Source: Myxococcus fulvus
GTDB taxonomy: Bacteria; Myxococcota; Myxococcia; Myxococcales; Myxococcaceae
NCBI RefSeq assembly: GCF_900111765.1
Contig: NZ_FOIB01000012.1
Span: 124,001-188,000 of the forward strand
Direction: 5' to 3'
DNA length: 64,000 bases
Within the stretch, counting starts at the first letter, position 1. Each line of letters starts with the position of its first letter. The translations under genes and the position numbers were made by a program. Shown piece by piece: positions 1-8,523 of this stretch. Under the pieces are notes generated by a model that saw only the letters and a list, made by a program, of their open reading frames with translations, did not search any database and was not told the DNA's origin.

Positions 1-3000
1 CGGATGGCCTGACGGTAGAGGATGGACACGTCCACCATGCCCTGCACGTTGGCGCGCCGGGAGTAGGAGAGGGCGGTGTCGATGGAGCCGAGGATGCGCA
101 CCAGCTCGGTGCCCATCGCCAGCTCCGTGGAGACGACGGTGGTGAGCGCGTAGCTGGTGAACTGCAGGTCCCCGCTGGCCAGCCCCGTCGTCACCGCCCG
201 GCGCAGCAGGGACAGGCTGGTGCGCAGGGGCGCGCGCCAGTGATTGACGTTGAGGGTGAGGCTGATGAGCGCCCGGCACTCCTGCCTGGCGTCGCCCAGC
301 TTGCGCGCGAGCGCCACGCCCAGGTGTCCGTAGGCCTGCGCCTCCTCCACCTCGCCCCGGCTCGCCAGCAGCATCCCCTGCACGGCGTGGACGGCGGGGG
401 CCCAGCGCGAGTTGCCGTGCTCCAGCGTGAGCGCCAGCGCCAGCGTGTTGAGCCAGGCGAACAGGTCCGGGTCCACGAAGAAGGCGGGCGTGACGAGCTC
501 GGACAACAGCTGCACGCAGGCCAGGTGCCCGCTGTCCGTCATCATCGGCGCGTCCAGCAGCTCCTCCACCCGGCGCCCGTCCAGGTGCTGGCGCACGCGC
601 GCCTGTCCCTCGGCGAGCGCCTCCGTGTAGCCGTGCTCGGGCAGCTCCACGCCGAACAGCCGCAGCCCCTCGCGGCCCGCGGCGAGCGCCTCCGGGTATT
701 TCCCCGTCATGAGGTTCGCGAGCACCTGGAGGACGTACAGGTCCGCCTTCTGGGGCGCGGACGCGGCGTGTCCGTGCGCGGTGCACAAGAGCTCCTCCGC
801 CAGCTTCCCGTCGCCGGAGAGGTACGCGCACTCCGCGGCCTCCCTGTGCACCTGGAAGAGCCGCGCCTGTCGTCGAAGCCCCCCGTCCGCGGGCAGCAGC
901 GACAAACCGCGGGTGAAGTACACCAGCGCCGCGCCGAAGGCGGAGGCCCCCTTGGCCTTGAAGCCCGCGCGGAAGAACAGCTCCGCCAGCTGCTCGCGCT
1001 CCTCGCTGTCGCCCAGCTGGCCGAGGCCCCGGTACAGGTGGTCCACCACCGCGAAGAGCCGCTCCTCCAGCGCCTCGCCCCTCGCGTCGTGCCACAGCTT
1101 GCGCCCCACGGCCAGGTGCAGCGCCTGGCGCTGCTCCTCGGTGAGCAGCGAGTACGCCGCCTGCCTGACGCGGTCGTGCGCGAAGCGGTAGGTGGCCGCG
1201 CGCCGCGCGCCGTCCGTCGTCGTCGGCGAGCGCGCGGGCTCGCTCTCGGGGACGAGCAGCCCTTCGCGCAGGAGGCTCCACAGCGCGGAGGCCGCGTCCT
1301 GCTCGTTCTCGTCGACGAGCGAGGACAGGAGGCCCAGCTCCACCTGGTCTCCCAGGCACGCGGCCACCTCCAGCACGTACTGGGTGCGCTCGGGCAGGCG
1401 GCGGATGGCGGCGAGCAGCAGCTCCACCACGTTCTCCGTCACCTCCACGCGGGACAGCCGCTCCAGCTCCCAGGTCCACGTGCCGCGCTCCCAGTCGAAG
1501 CGCAGGAGCCCGGACGCGTGCAGCAGGCGCAACAGCCGCGTGAGGAAGAGCGGGTTGCCCGCCGTCTTGCTCGCGAGCAGCCGGGCCAGGGGCGCCACCC
1601 GCGCGGGCTCCAGCTGGAAGGTGTCCGCGCACAGCGCGGTGATGGCGCCCACGTCCAGCGGCGCCAGCTCGAAGTCCTGGACCGGCAGCGTGTCCTGCTG
1701 GGCGAGCACGTCGAGCAGGCGCGACAGCGGGTGTCCGGGGCCCACCTCCTGCGGTCGCCACGCGCCGATGAAGAGGACGTGTCGCGAGCCCGGGTCCGTG
1801 CACAGGCTCTCCAAGAGCTGGAGCGAGCCGGGGTCCGCCCACTGCAGGTCATCCAGGAACAGCAGCAGCGCGTGGCGGGGCGTGGCCAGCGACTGCACGA
1901 AGGACTGGAAGAGCAGGTGGAAGCGCGCGGCGGCCTCCACCGGCCCCAGCGCGGGCGGTACCGGCTGCGGCCCGAGCAGCACCTCCAGCGCGGGCACCAC
2001 GTCGGTGATGACGCGCGCGTGCGGCCCCAGCGCGCCGAGCAGCCGCTCCCGCCAGAAGTCGCGCGACTGGGGGGACTCCTCCAACAGCTCGCGCATCAGC
2101 CCCTGGAACGCCTGGACGAAGGCGGCATAGGGCACGTTGCCCCGCAGCTGGTTGAACTTGCCGGTGAGCAGCCGGTCTCCGGGGAGCGCGTCGCGCGCCA
2201 GTTCGTGCACCAGCGCGGACTTGCCGATGCCCGCCGCGCCCGACAGCAGCACCAGCTCGCTTTCGCCCCGGCGCACGCGCTCGCGGGCCGCGCGCAGGTC
2301 CTCCTGCTCGGGCTCGCGGCCGTACAGGCGCTCCGGGAGCGACAGCTGGTGGGCCAGGTCCAGCCGCCCCAGCGTGAAGTCGCCGTCGCTCTGGCGCCGG
2401 CCGGCCTCGAGCAGGTCCGACAAGAGCGAGTCGGCGCCCTGGTAGCGCTCCTCCGGCATCTTCGCGAGCAGCTTGAGGACGATGTCGGAGACGATGCGCG
2501 GCACGGCGGGGTTGACGAAGGCGGGCGGCACGGGCGCGCGCGCCAGGTGCGCGTGCACCAGCTCCACCGGGTCCGGCGAGGTGAACGGCGGCAGCCCCGT
2601 GAGCAGCTCGTAGAAGGTGGCGCCCAGCGAGTACAGGTCCGCGCGGTGGTCGATGGGCCGGTTCATCCGTCCCGTCTGCTCCGGGGCGACGTACGGCAGG
2701 GTCCACTGCAGCTCACCGGGCAAATCCCCGCTGGGGGCGATGCCCGAGACGCGCGTGGCCAGGTCCAGGTCGATGAGCGTCAGGTGCGCGCCGTCGGCGC
2801 TCATCACCAGGTTGGTGGGGTTGAGGTCGCGGTGGATGACGTGCTGCTCGTGCAGGCGGGTGAGGATGCCGGTGAGCTGGAGGGCCAGCGCCATGAAGCG
2901 CTCCAGGTCCACGGGCTTGCGGCGCAGCCACTCCTGGAGGGTGTGCGGCCCCGCGTCCTCCAGCACCAGCGTGGGCGGGTGCGTGGGCGCGTCCTCCCAC

Positions 3001-3215
3001 GAGACGACCCGCGCCAGGTCGGGCACGGTGTCGCGCAGCTCGGTGAGCAGCGCGTGCTCGTGGCGCAGCATGGGCGCGCTGCCGGCGGCGAGCGGCCCCT
3101 GGCGGACCTGCTTGAGGATGAGCGGCCGTCCATCGCGTGCCCAGGTGCGGAACACGACGTACCGGCGTCCCCGGTGGATTTCCTGAAGGCCTTCGGTGCC
3201 GGGCGCCTGCCACAT
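1..3215 (-). CDS. Ser/Thr protein kinase-AAA ATPase signalling protein, partial
   Basis: Reads leftward from ATG 3215 and runs off the window with about 1,070 residues visible, so the C-terminus is missing. The N-terminal protein kinase domain (about 15-280) has the ATP-binding lysine in LILKQV (35), HRD at 128-130 and a DLD in place of DFG (149-151). An AAA/PknK-like ATPase follows, with a P-loop GAAGIGKSA near 327-335 and a Walker B/DDLQWAD motif near 450. From about 640 onward there is a helical TPR-like region. This order matches the myxobacterial kinase/ATPase proteins that often end in GAF and histidine kinase domains; that ending lies outside the window and is inferred. The role would be cytoplasmic signal transduction. 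No partner gene is visible upstream. Confidence 0.9.
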   Translation of the reverse strand, partial: MWQAPGTEGLQEIHRGRRYVVFRTWARDGRPLILKQVRQGPLAAGSAPMLRHEHALLTELRDTVPDLARVVSWEDAPTHPPTLVLEDAGPHTLQEWLRRKPVDLERFMALALQLTGILTRLHEQHVIHRDLNPTNLVMSADGAHLTLIDLDLATRVSGIAPSGDLPGELQWTLPYVAPEQTGRMNRPIDHRADLYSLGATFYELLTGLPPFTSPDPVELVHAHLARAPVPPAFVNPAVPRIVSDIVLKLLAKMPEERYQGADSLLSDLLEAGRRQSDGDFTLGRLDLAHQLSLPERLYGREPEQEDLRAARERVRRGESELVLLSGAAGIGKSALVHELARDALPGDRLLTGKFNQLRGNVPYAAFVQAFQGLMRELLEESPQSRDFWRERLLGALGPHARVITDVVPALEVLLGPQPVPPALGPVEAAARFHLLFQSFVQSLATPRHALLLFLDDLQWADPGSLQLLESLCTDPGSRHVLFIGAWRPQEVGPGHPLSRLLDVLAQQDTLPVQDFELAPLDVGAITALCADTFQLEPARVAPLARLLASKTAGNPLFLTRLLRLLHASGLLRFDWERGTWTWELERLSRVEVTENVVELLLAAIRRLPERTQYVLEVAACLGDQVELGLLSSLVDENEQDAASALWSLLREGLLVPESEPARSPTTTDGARRAATYRFAHDRVRQAAYSLLTEEQRQALHLAVGRKLWHDARGEALEERLFAVVDHLYRGLGQLGDSEEREQLAELFFRAGFKAKGASAFGAALVYFTRGLSLLPADGGLRRQARLFQVHREAAECAYLSGDGKLAEELLCTAHGHAASAPQKADLYVLQVLANLMTGKYPEALAAGREGLRLFGVELPEHGYTEALAEGQARVRQHLDGRRVEELLDAPMMTDSGHLACVQLLSELVTPAFFVDPDLFAWLNTLALALTLEHGNSRWAPAVHAVQGMLLASRGEVEEAQAYGHLGVALARKLGDARQECRALISLTLNVNHWRAPLRTSLSLLRRAVTTGLASGDLQFTSYALTTVVSTELAMGTELVRILGSIDTALSYSRRANVQGMVDVSILYRQAI

Positions 3216-3396
3216 CGTCCGTCCCCGCCCGCGAGGCGAGGTCCTCCGTCCGTCCCCCAGGCGCGCGGGCATTTCCACGCGCGGGCGGGCTCGTTCCCTC
3301 AGGATTTGGATGAAGGTGCCCCTCGGCACGCGGGGCGGGATGCGACAGCGGGCAGCGGGGCGGGGCCTCGCGGCATGCCCGGTCGGCGAGCGGGCT

Positions 3397-4458
3397 TCAG
3401 CTCACGCGGCGCAGCTCCGGCAGGTCCTCCGGCTTGAGCGCCCAGGCCGGCGTCGCGGGCAGCGCGGACAAGAAGCCCGTCTGCACCGCGGGGAAGCCAT
3501 CCACCTGGGCCGCGTCCGGGAAGAGCGAGCCGGGGCGCACCATGCTGCCCGCGCCGACCAGGCAGCCCTTCCCCAGCCGGCTGCGGTCGCAGAGGATGGC
3601 GCCCGCCTCCACCACGGTGCTCGCGCCCACGAAGCAGCCATGCACCAGGCAGCCGGGTCCGATGATGACCCCATCCTCCACCACCAGCGTGCCACCGGGT
3701 TGCAGCTGCACCACGGTGTTGGCGTGGATGCGCACGCCCGCGCCGATGCGCAGCGGCGTGTGGGACTCGCCGATGATGCGCACGCCGGGGCCGATGATGG
3801 CGCCGGGGCCGATGAGCACGTCGCCCGTCACCTCGGCGGAGGAGAACAGGGTGGCGGTGGGGTGGACGAGCGGGTGCTTGTCTCGGAGGGAGTAGAGCTG
3901 TCCCATGGGTGCATCCTCGGCGCGGTCTCTGGCGAAGAAAGGGGTGAGGGGTTGTTGGGGAAGGGTGAGCGAGCCGCCGCGCGAGGCGCGCAGCCGCTCC
4001 AGGTCGCCGGTGTCCACGCGCCGCACGACGCGCGCGGGCCGGCCGACGATGACGGAATCCGAGGGCACCCACATGCCGGAGGGCACCAGCGCCCCATCCG
4101 CCACGAGGCAGCGGTCGCCCAGCCGGGCGTCCGGTTGCAGGATGGCCCCCGCGCCCACGTCGCACAGGTGGCCCACCGACGCGCCGAGCACCATGCTGCG
4201 CGGGCCCAGCGTCGTCTTCTCGCCCACCACCACGGGATGACGCGCGGCGCCGATGACGGTGGTGTTCTCCCGCAGCGTGGAGCCCGCGCCCAGTTGAACC
4301 GCGCCCTCCGGAGAGCAGACCACCGCGCCCTGCGCGAGGTGGACTCCGGGTCCCAGGTGCACGCGTCCCAGCACGCGCGCACTGCTGGCCAGACGGAAGT
4401 GCGCGGTGCCCGGACTGGGGTCTGACGGGAACGGCGTACGAGAGAAGCTCGGCATCAT
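3397..4458 (-). CDS. Tandem left-handed beta-helix (gamma-carbonic-anhydrase-like) protein
   Basis: The 353-residue product carries two hexapeptide-repeat left-handed beta-helices, roughly 25-148 and 200-330, joined by a short linker. Each resembles gamma-class carbonic anhydrase-like proteins: domain 1 ends in VGRPARVVRRV, the typical end of that fold. The zinc-binding histidines of true gamma carbonic anhydrases appear lost: the usual IGHGA is LGPRS in domain 1 and IIGPG in domain 2, while LVHGC in domain 2 keeps one His. Catalysis therefore cannot be assumed; an acyltransferase-like or structural role is equally possible. The start is the double ATG at 4458/4455, because the open frame upstream has no family-like sequence. 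It diverges from the MATE gene across 289 bases in which no further gene was seen. Confidence 0.82.
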   Translation of the reverse strand: MMPSFSRTPFPSDPSPGTAHFRLASSARVLGRVHLGPGVHLAQGAVVCSPEGAVQLGAGSTLRENTTVIGAARHPVVVGEKTTLGPRSMVLGASVGHLCDVGAGAILQPDARLGDRCLVADGALVPSGMWVPSDSVIVGRPARVVRRVDTGDLERLRASRGGSLTLPQQPLTPFFARDRAEDAPMGQLYSLRDKHPLVHPTATLFSSAEVTGDVLIGPGAIIGPGVRIIGESHTPLRIGAGVRIHANTVVQLQPGGTLVVEDGVIIGPGCLVHGCFVGASTVVEAGAILCDRSRLGKGCLVGAGSMVRPGSLFPDAAQVDGFPAVQTGFLSALPATPAWALKPEDLPELRRVS

Positions 4459-4747
4459 GAGTGGGCGCAAGCTACACCTCGCCTCGACGATGAAGGACCG
4501 CCCGGAGGCGCTGGAGTGGTGTCGGAGGTGTAACGGCGAACAGCGCGTAACCCGGCCCCGGGTCTGGGGTTCGTGACGGCCACCCACGCTCGCCCGGGCG
4601 CGGAGGACAAGGCCGAGCGTGCCCACCTGCCCCGCCGCGTGGCGCCGTGCGGGTCAGCCCGCCGCGCGCCGCGGCGTCCTGGACGTCGTCGCCCCTTCCT
4701 GACAGAAGGGCCCGAATGTCGGGGGGGCGGTCCAGGAGGCAGCACAC

Positions 4748-6166
4748 ATGTCGCAGGTGGAGGGGCGGGAGTCCGTGCCGGAAGAGGGGTTCTGGGCGTC
4801 GCTGAAGGAGGCCATGCACGGCACGGAGAAGGACCTCACGGGGCTGCCCGTGAAGCGGGCCATCTTCCTGCTCGCGGTCCCCATGGTGCTGGAGATGGTG
4901 ATGGAGTCCATCTTCGCGGTGGTGGACGTCTTCTTCGTCGGGCGGCTGGGCGCGGATGCGGTGGCCACGGTGGGGCTGACGGAGTCGTTGCTCACCATCA
5001 TCTACGCGGCGGCCGCGGGCCTGAGCATCGGCGCCACCGCGCTGGTGTCGCGGCGCATCGGTGAGAAGAACCCGGAGCAGGCCGCGCGCACGGCGGTGCA
5101 GGCGATTGGCCTGGGCGTGTTCCTGGCCATCCCCCTGGCGGTGGGCGGCGTGGTGTACTCGCGCTCCCTGCTGGAGCTGATGGGCGGCGAGCCGTGGGTG
5201 CTGGAGCACGGCGTGCGCTACACGCAGGTGATGCTCGGCGGCATGGGCACGGTGCTCTTGCTGTTCCTCATCAACGCCATCTTCCGGGGCGCGGGGGACG
5301 CGGCCATCGCCATGCGGGTGCTGTGGCTGGCCAACGCCATCAACATCGTCCTGGCGCCGATGCTCATCTTCGGCCTGGGCCCCTTCCCGGAACTGGGGGT
5401 CATGGGCGCGGCGGTGGCCACCACGTTCGGCCGGGGCTGCGGCGTGCTGTATCAAATCTACCGGCTGGCCCAGGGCAGCGGGCGGCTGCGGGTGCGCTGG
5501 GAGCACGTGCGGCTGGAGCTGGGCACCATGCTCTCCATGCTGCGGCTGTCCGGCGCGGGCACGGCGCAGTCGCTGGTGAACACCACGAGCTGGGTGGTGC
5601 TGGCGCGCATCGTCTCCACCTTCGGCAGCCAGGCGGTGGCGGGCTACACCATCGCGATGCGCATCGTGCTCTTCGCGCTGCTCCCCTCGTGGGGGCTGGC
5701 CAACGCGGCGGCGACGATGGTGGGCCAGAGCCTGGGCGCGCGTCAACCCGAGCGCGGCGAGCAGGCGGTGTGGACCGCGGGGCGCATCAACGCCGTGTTC
5801 CTGGGCTCGTTGGGGGTGTTGTTCGTCGCCTTCGCCCAGCCGCTGGTGGGCGCCTTCTCCCCGGACCCGGTGGTGGTGGACCACGGCTCGCATGCGCTGC
5901 GCATCATCAGCGGCGGCTTCCTCTTCTACGCCTTCGGCATGGTGCTGACGCAGTCGTTCAACGGCGCGGGGGACACCACCACGCCCACGCTCATCAACGT
6001 GTTCTGCTTCTGGATTCTGGAGCTGCCCCTGGCGTGGGTGCTGTCGGGGCCCTTGAAGATGGGGCCCTCGGGGGTGTTCCTCTCGCTCACCGTGGCCTTC
6101 TCGGTGCTGGCCGTGCTCGCGGCCATCCTCTTCCGGCGGGGGCGCTGGAAGCTGCGCCAGGTGTAG
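4748..6166 (+). CDS. MATE family efflux transporter
   Basis: A 472-residue inner-membrane protein with about 12 hydrophobic segments and two homologous MatE halves (about 36-200 and 255-420). Early signature stretches are PMVLEMVMESIF and DVFFVGRLG, typical of the NorM/DinF superfamily, and the length is normal. Such proteins export cationic drugs or metabolites using a sodium or proton gradient; the substrate here is unknown. AGGAGG at 4734-4739 sits 8 bases before the ATG and fixes the start. A hydrophilic N-terminal extension of about 35 residues precedes the first membrane helix. The amidohydrolase gene starts 40 bases downstream on the same strand and may be co-transcribed. Confidence 0.93.
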   Translation: MSQVEGRESVPEEGFWASLKEAMHGTEKDLTGLPVKRAIFLLAVPMVLEMVMESIFAVVDVFFVGRLGADAVATVGLTESLLTIIYAAAAGLSIGATALVSRRIGEKNPEQAARTAVQAIGLGVFLAIPLAVGGVVYSRSLLELMGGEPWVLEHGVRYTQVMLGGMGTVLLLFLINAIFRGAGDAAIAMRVLWLANAINIVLAPMLIFGLGPFPELGVMGAAVATTFGRGCGVLYQIYRLAQGSGRLRVRWEHVRLELGTMLSMLRLSGAGTAQSLVNTTSWVVLARIVSTFGSQAVAGYTIAMRIVLFALLPSWGLANAAATMVGQSLGARQPERGEQAVWTAGRINAVFLGSLGVLFVAFAQPLVGAFSPDPVVVDHGSHALRIISGGFLFYAFGMVLTQSFNGAGDTTTPTLINVFCFWILELPLAWVLSGPLKMGPSGVFLSLTVAFSVLAVLAAILFRRGRWKLRQV

Positions 6167-6205
6167 GCGCTTGACTCGGGAGGGCGCGCGGAGGGCAATG
6201 GGCCC

Positions 6206-7522
6206 ATGCGACGCGCGCTCCTCGTGGCCTGTCTGTTGTCGGGATTGTCTGCTTCCGCCGCACCGTCCCCGAAGTCCTACGTGCTCAAGGCCGCGCGCCT
6301 GTTCGACGCGAGGACGGGCAAGCTCGTCACGCCGGGCGTGGTGGTGGTGGTCGACGGCAAGGTGTCGGCGGTGGGCGCGACGGCGAAGACGCCCGCGGGC
6401 GCGCGCGTGGTGGAGCTGGGAGACGCCACGCTGCTGCCGGGCTTCATGGACGCGCACACGCACCTGACGGGCGAGGCGGGGGCGGACTGGCGCCAGGACG
6501 TCATCGATTCGATGCAGCGCACGGTGCCGGAGCAGACGCTGGACGCACTGCCGCGCGCGAAGGCCACGCTGATGGCGGGCTTCACCACGGTGCGCAACCT
6601 GGGCGCGGCGGACTTCATCGACGTGGGCCTGCGCAACTCCATCCGCCGGGGCACGGTGGTGGGGCCGCGCATGCTGACGGCCACCGCGGGGCTGGGGACG
6701 ACGGGCGGCCACTGCGACGACGGCAACTCCTGGCGCAAGGGCGTGCTGGCGGACGAGACGGGGCCGGGCGTGGCGGACGGGCCGGAGGCGCTGCGCGCGA
6801 AGGTGCGCGAGGTGGTGAAGTACGGCGCGGACCTCATCAAGGTGTGCGCCACGGGCGGGGTGCTCAGCCTCAACGCGGACGTGGGCTCGCCGCAGCTGAC
6901 GCAGGCGGAGCTGGACGCGCTGGTCGACGAGGCGCACGCGCGCGGGCGCAAGGTGGCCGCGCATGCCCACGGGGCGGAAGGGGCGAAGCGGGCCATCCGC
7001 GCGGGCGTGGACTCCATCGAGCACGGCTCGCTGCTGGATGACGAGGCCCTGGAGTTGATGAAGAAGAAGGGCACCTGGTTCGTGCCCACCGCCATGGCCT
7101 TCCAGGGCGTGAAGGAGCTGGCGGACAAGGGGAGCCTCCCCGAGGAGAACGTGCGCAAGGTGCGCACGGTGGAGGCGTCGCGCGAGCAGGTGCTGCGCAA
7201 GGCCATCTCTCGCGGGGTGCGCATCGCCTTCGGCACGGACGCGGGCGTCTTTGCGCACGGGCGGAACGCGGGCGAGTTCGCGCTGCTGGTACAGGCGGGC
7301 ATGTCGCCGGCCGAGTCCCTGCGCGCGGCGACGGTGCACGCCGCGGAGCTGTTGGGCGTGTCCGCCACGCTGGGCACGCTGGAGCCCGGCAAGCTCGCGG
7401 ACGTGGTGGCGGTGCCGGGCAACCCGCTCGAGGACATCCGCAAGACAGAGGCCGTGTTCTTCGTGATGAAGGAGGGTGTCATCCACCGCGATGACACCGC
7501 TCCATCGTCCACCCCGCGCTGA
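6206..7522 (+). CDS. Exported metal-dependent amidohydrolase (Xaa-Pro dipeptidase/imidazolonepropionase-like)
   Basis: This 438-residue protein has a signal peptide (LLVACLLSGLSASAAP) followed by an amidohydrolase fold. Metal ligands are recognisable: DAHTHL (His84, His86), the carboxylated-lysine candidate in DLIKVCATGG, AHAHG, IEHG and the catalytic Asp in FGTDAG. The closest pattern is the amidohydrolase branch that includes bacterial Xaa-Pro dipeptidases (prolidases), usually with a binuclear metal site. The likely job is hydrolysis of dipeptides or related amides outside the cytoplasm; the substrate is inferred only. A GC-rich hairpin at 7512-7530 overlaps the stop codon and could help terminate transcription before the convergent VOC gene. 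Confidence 0.9.
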   Translation: MRRALLVACLLSGLSASAAPSPKSYVLKAARLFDARTGKLVTPGVVVVVDGKVSAVGATAKTPAGARVVELGDATLLPGFMDAHTHLTGEAGADWRQDVIDSMQRTVPEQTLDALPRAKATLMAGFTTVRNLGAADFIDVGLRNSIRRGTVVGPRMLTATAGLGTTGGHCDDGNSWRKGVLADETGPGVADGPEALRAKVREVVKYGADLIKVCATGGVLSLNADVGSPQLTQAELDALVDEAHARGRKVAAHAHGAEGAKRAIRAGVDSIEHGSLLDDEALELMKKKGTWFVPTAMAFQGVKELADKGSLPEENVRKVRTVEASREQVLRKAISRGVRIAFGTDAGVFAHGRNAGEFALLVQAGMSPAESLRAATVHAAELLGVSATLGTLEPGKLADVVAVPGNPLEDIRKTEAVFFVMKEGVIHRDDTAPSSTPR

Positions 7523-7541
7523 AGGCGGGGCCCGCGCCGCG

Positions 7542-7961
7542 TCAGACGCCGTGCGCGCCGCCCGCGGACTCGTCCCAGAAGGACGCCTCAATCTTGTGGC
7601 CGTCCAAATCTCTCACGAAGCAGCCGTAGTAGGGCGCGCCGTACTGCGGACGGGGACCGGGGGCGCCGTCGTCGGTGGCGCCCGCCGCGAGCGCGGCCTG
7701 GTGGAAGGCGTGCACGGCCTCCTTCGATGAGGCGATGAAGCCGAAGTGCGTGCCATTGCCGACGTTGGCGCGCTGCCCGTCGATGGGGGCCTGCACCCAG
7801 AACTCGGGGAACTGCTTGCCGTAGGCCACGGCGTTGGGGAAGTCGAGCACCCGCTTGCAGCCGAGGGTGCCCAGGACCTGGTCGTAGAAGGCCACGGCCT
7901 TCTCGAAGTGGTTCGTGCCGAGGGAGACGTGGGAGAGGATGCTCGGGTTCGAGTCGCTCAT
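7542..7961 (-). CDS. VOC family (glyoxalase-like) protein
   Basis: A 139-residue single-domain protein of the vicinal oxygen chelate superfamily. It begins SHVSLGTNHFEKAVAFYDQV, has GTHFGFIA in the middle and ends YYGCFVRDLDGHKIEASFWD, the usual paired beta-alpha-beta-beta-beta modules with His and Glu metal-ligand candidates. Family members include glyoxalases, dioxygenases and resistance proteins, so no substrate is assigned. The start is the ATG at 7961; the frame is open further upstream but that part has no family resemblance and runs into the neighbouring lipoprotein gene. It is convergent with the amidohydrolase gene. Confidence 0.88.
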   Translation of the reverse strand: MSDSNPSILSHVSLGTNHFEKAVAFYDQVLGTLGCKRVLDFPNAVAYGKQFPEFWVQAPIDGQRANVGNGTHFGFIASSKEAVHAFHQAALAAGATDDGAPGPRPQYGAPYYGCFVRDLDGHKIEASFWDESAGGAHGV

Positions 7962-8008
7962 GCGTGCGGCTTTAACGCAGGTCCGAGCCTCCTCGCGCGC
8001 GGAATCGC

Positions 8009-8422
8009 TCAGGGGCAGTAGGGGCAGGATGCCATGCCCGGGTTGTCCGCCTCGAACTGGGCATACACCCGGCAGTTGTCGTCGCGCCGCGACGTCTGGC
8101 CCTGGCAGCCGTAGTGGTACGCGGCCTGGCAGAAGGAGGAGGACTGCGGGTCGGCCGCGGGGCCCGAGTACGGGGAGTTGCACGCGCCCGACGTGCCGCC
8201 GCACTCGTCCGCGTCGTCCTTCAGCTCCGAGTAGGAGCAGGAGCTGCTCTCGCCGTACGCGGAGCAGGTGCTGTCGGACGGACACCACTTGCAGGAGTTG
8301 GCGACGTACTCACTGGCGCAGACGCCGCAGGTGGAGATCTCCGTACAGACATCGTCCTCGAAGCAGGCGGTGAGACCGAGGCACGACACGAGGAGCGCGA
8401 GCAGGGCGATGGGGCGAGACAC
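8009..8422 (-). CDS. Cysteine-rich lipoprotein with PSI/plexin-repeat-like segment
   Basis: A 137-residue predicted lipoprotein. From the GTG at 8422 the product begins MSRPIALLALLVSCLGLTAC, a clear signal with lipobox LTAC. The open frame extends upstream to 8527 but that part lacks a signal. The mature part has about 17 cysteines. CGVCASEYVANSCKWC followed by PSDSTC matches the spacing of plexin-semaphorin-integrin (PSI) repeats, which are small extracellular disulfide domains. Most likely it is anchored at the outer or inner membrane facing the periplasm or outside. No function is assigned. It lies between the VOC gene and the end of the ABC importer operon, on the same strand. Confidence 0.8.
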   Translation of the reverse strand: MSRPIALLALLVSCLGLTACFEDDVCTEISTCGVCASEYVANSCKWCPSDSTCSAYGESSSCSYSELKDDADECGGTSGACNSPYSGPAADPQSSSFCQAAYHYGCQGQTSRRDDNCRVYAQFEADNPGMASCPYCP

Positions 8423-8523
8423 GAGGACTCCGGGAGTCAGGGGGTGACGCTGGGAGTCTCCCCGGAGCGGTTCGTCTGGGGCAATGAGTCCGAAAACATC
8501 CAGGCGTCCCCGAGCCCCAGGGC

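Noticed and set aside
240..3437. Long plus-strand open frame (1,065 codons) opposite the kinase gene
   Set aside because: Its Arg/His/Gln-rich product lacks domains and follows the GC-skewed antisense of a clear kinase-ATPase gene; this is a codon-bias shadow.
4472..7591. Long minus-strand open frame (1,039 codons) under MATE and amidohydrolase genes
   Set aside because: Low-complexity His/Arg/Gln-rich translation with no domain; antisense of two well-supported genes.
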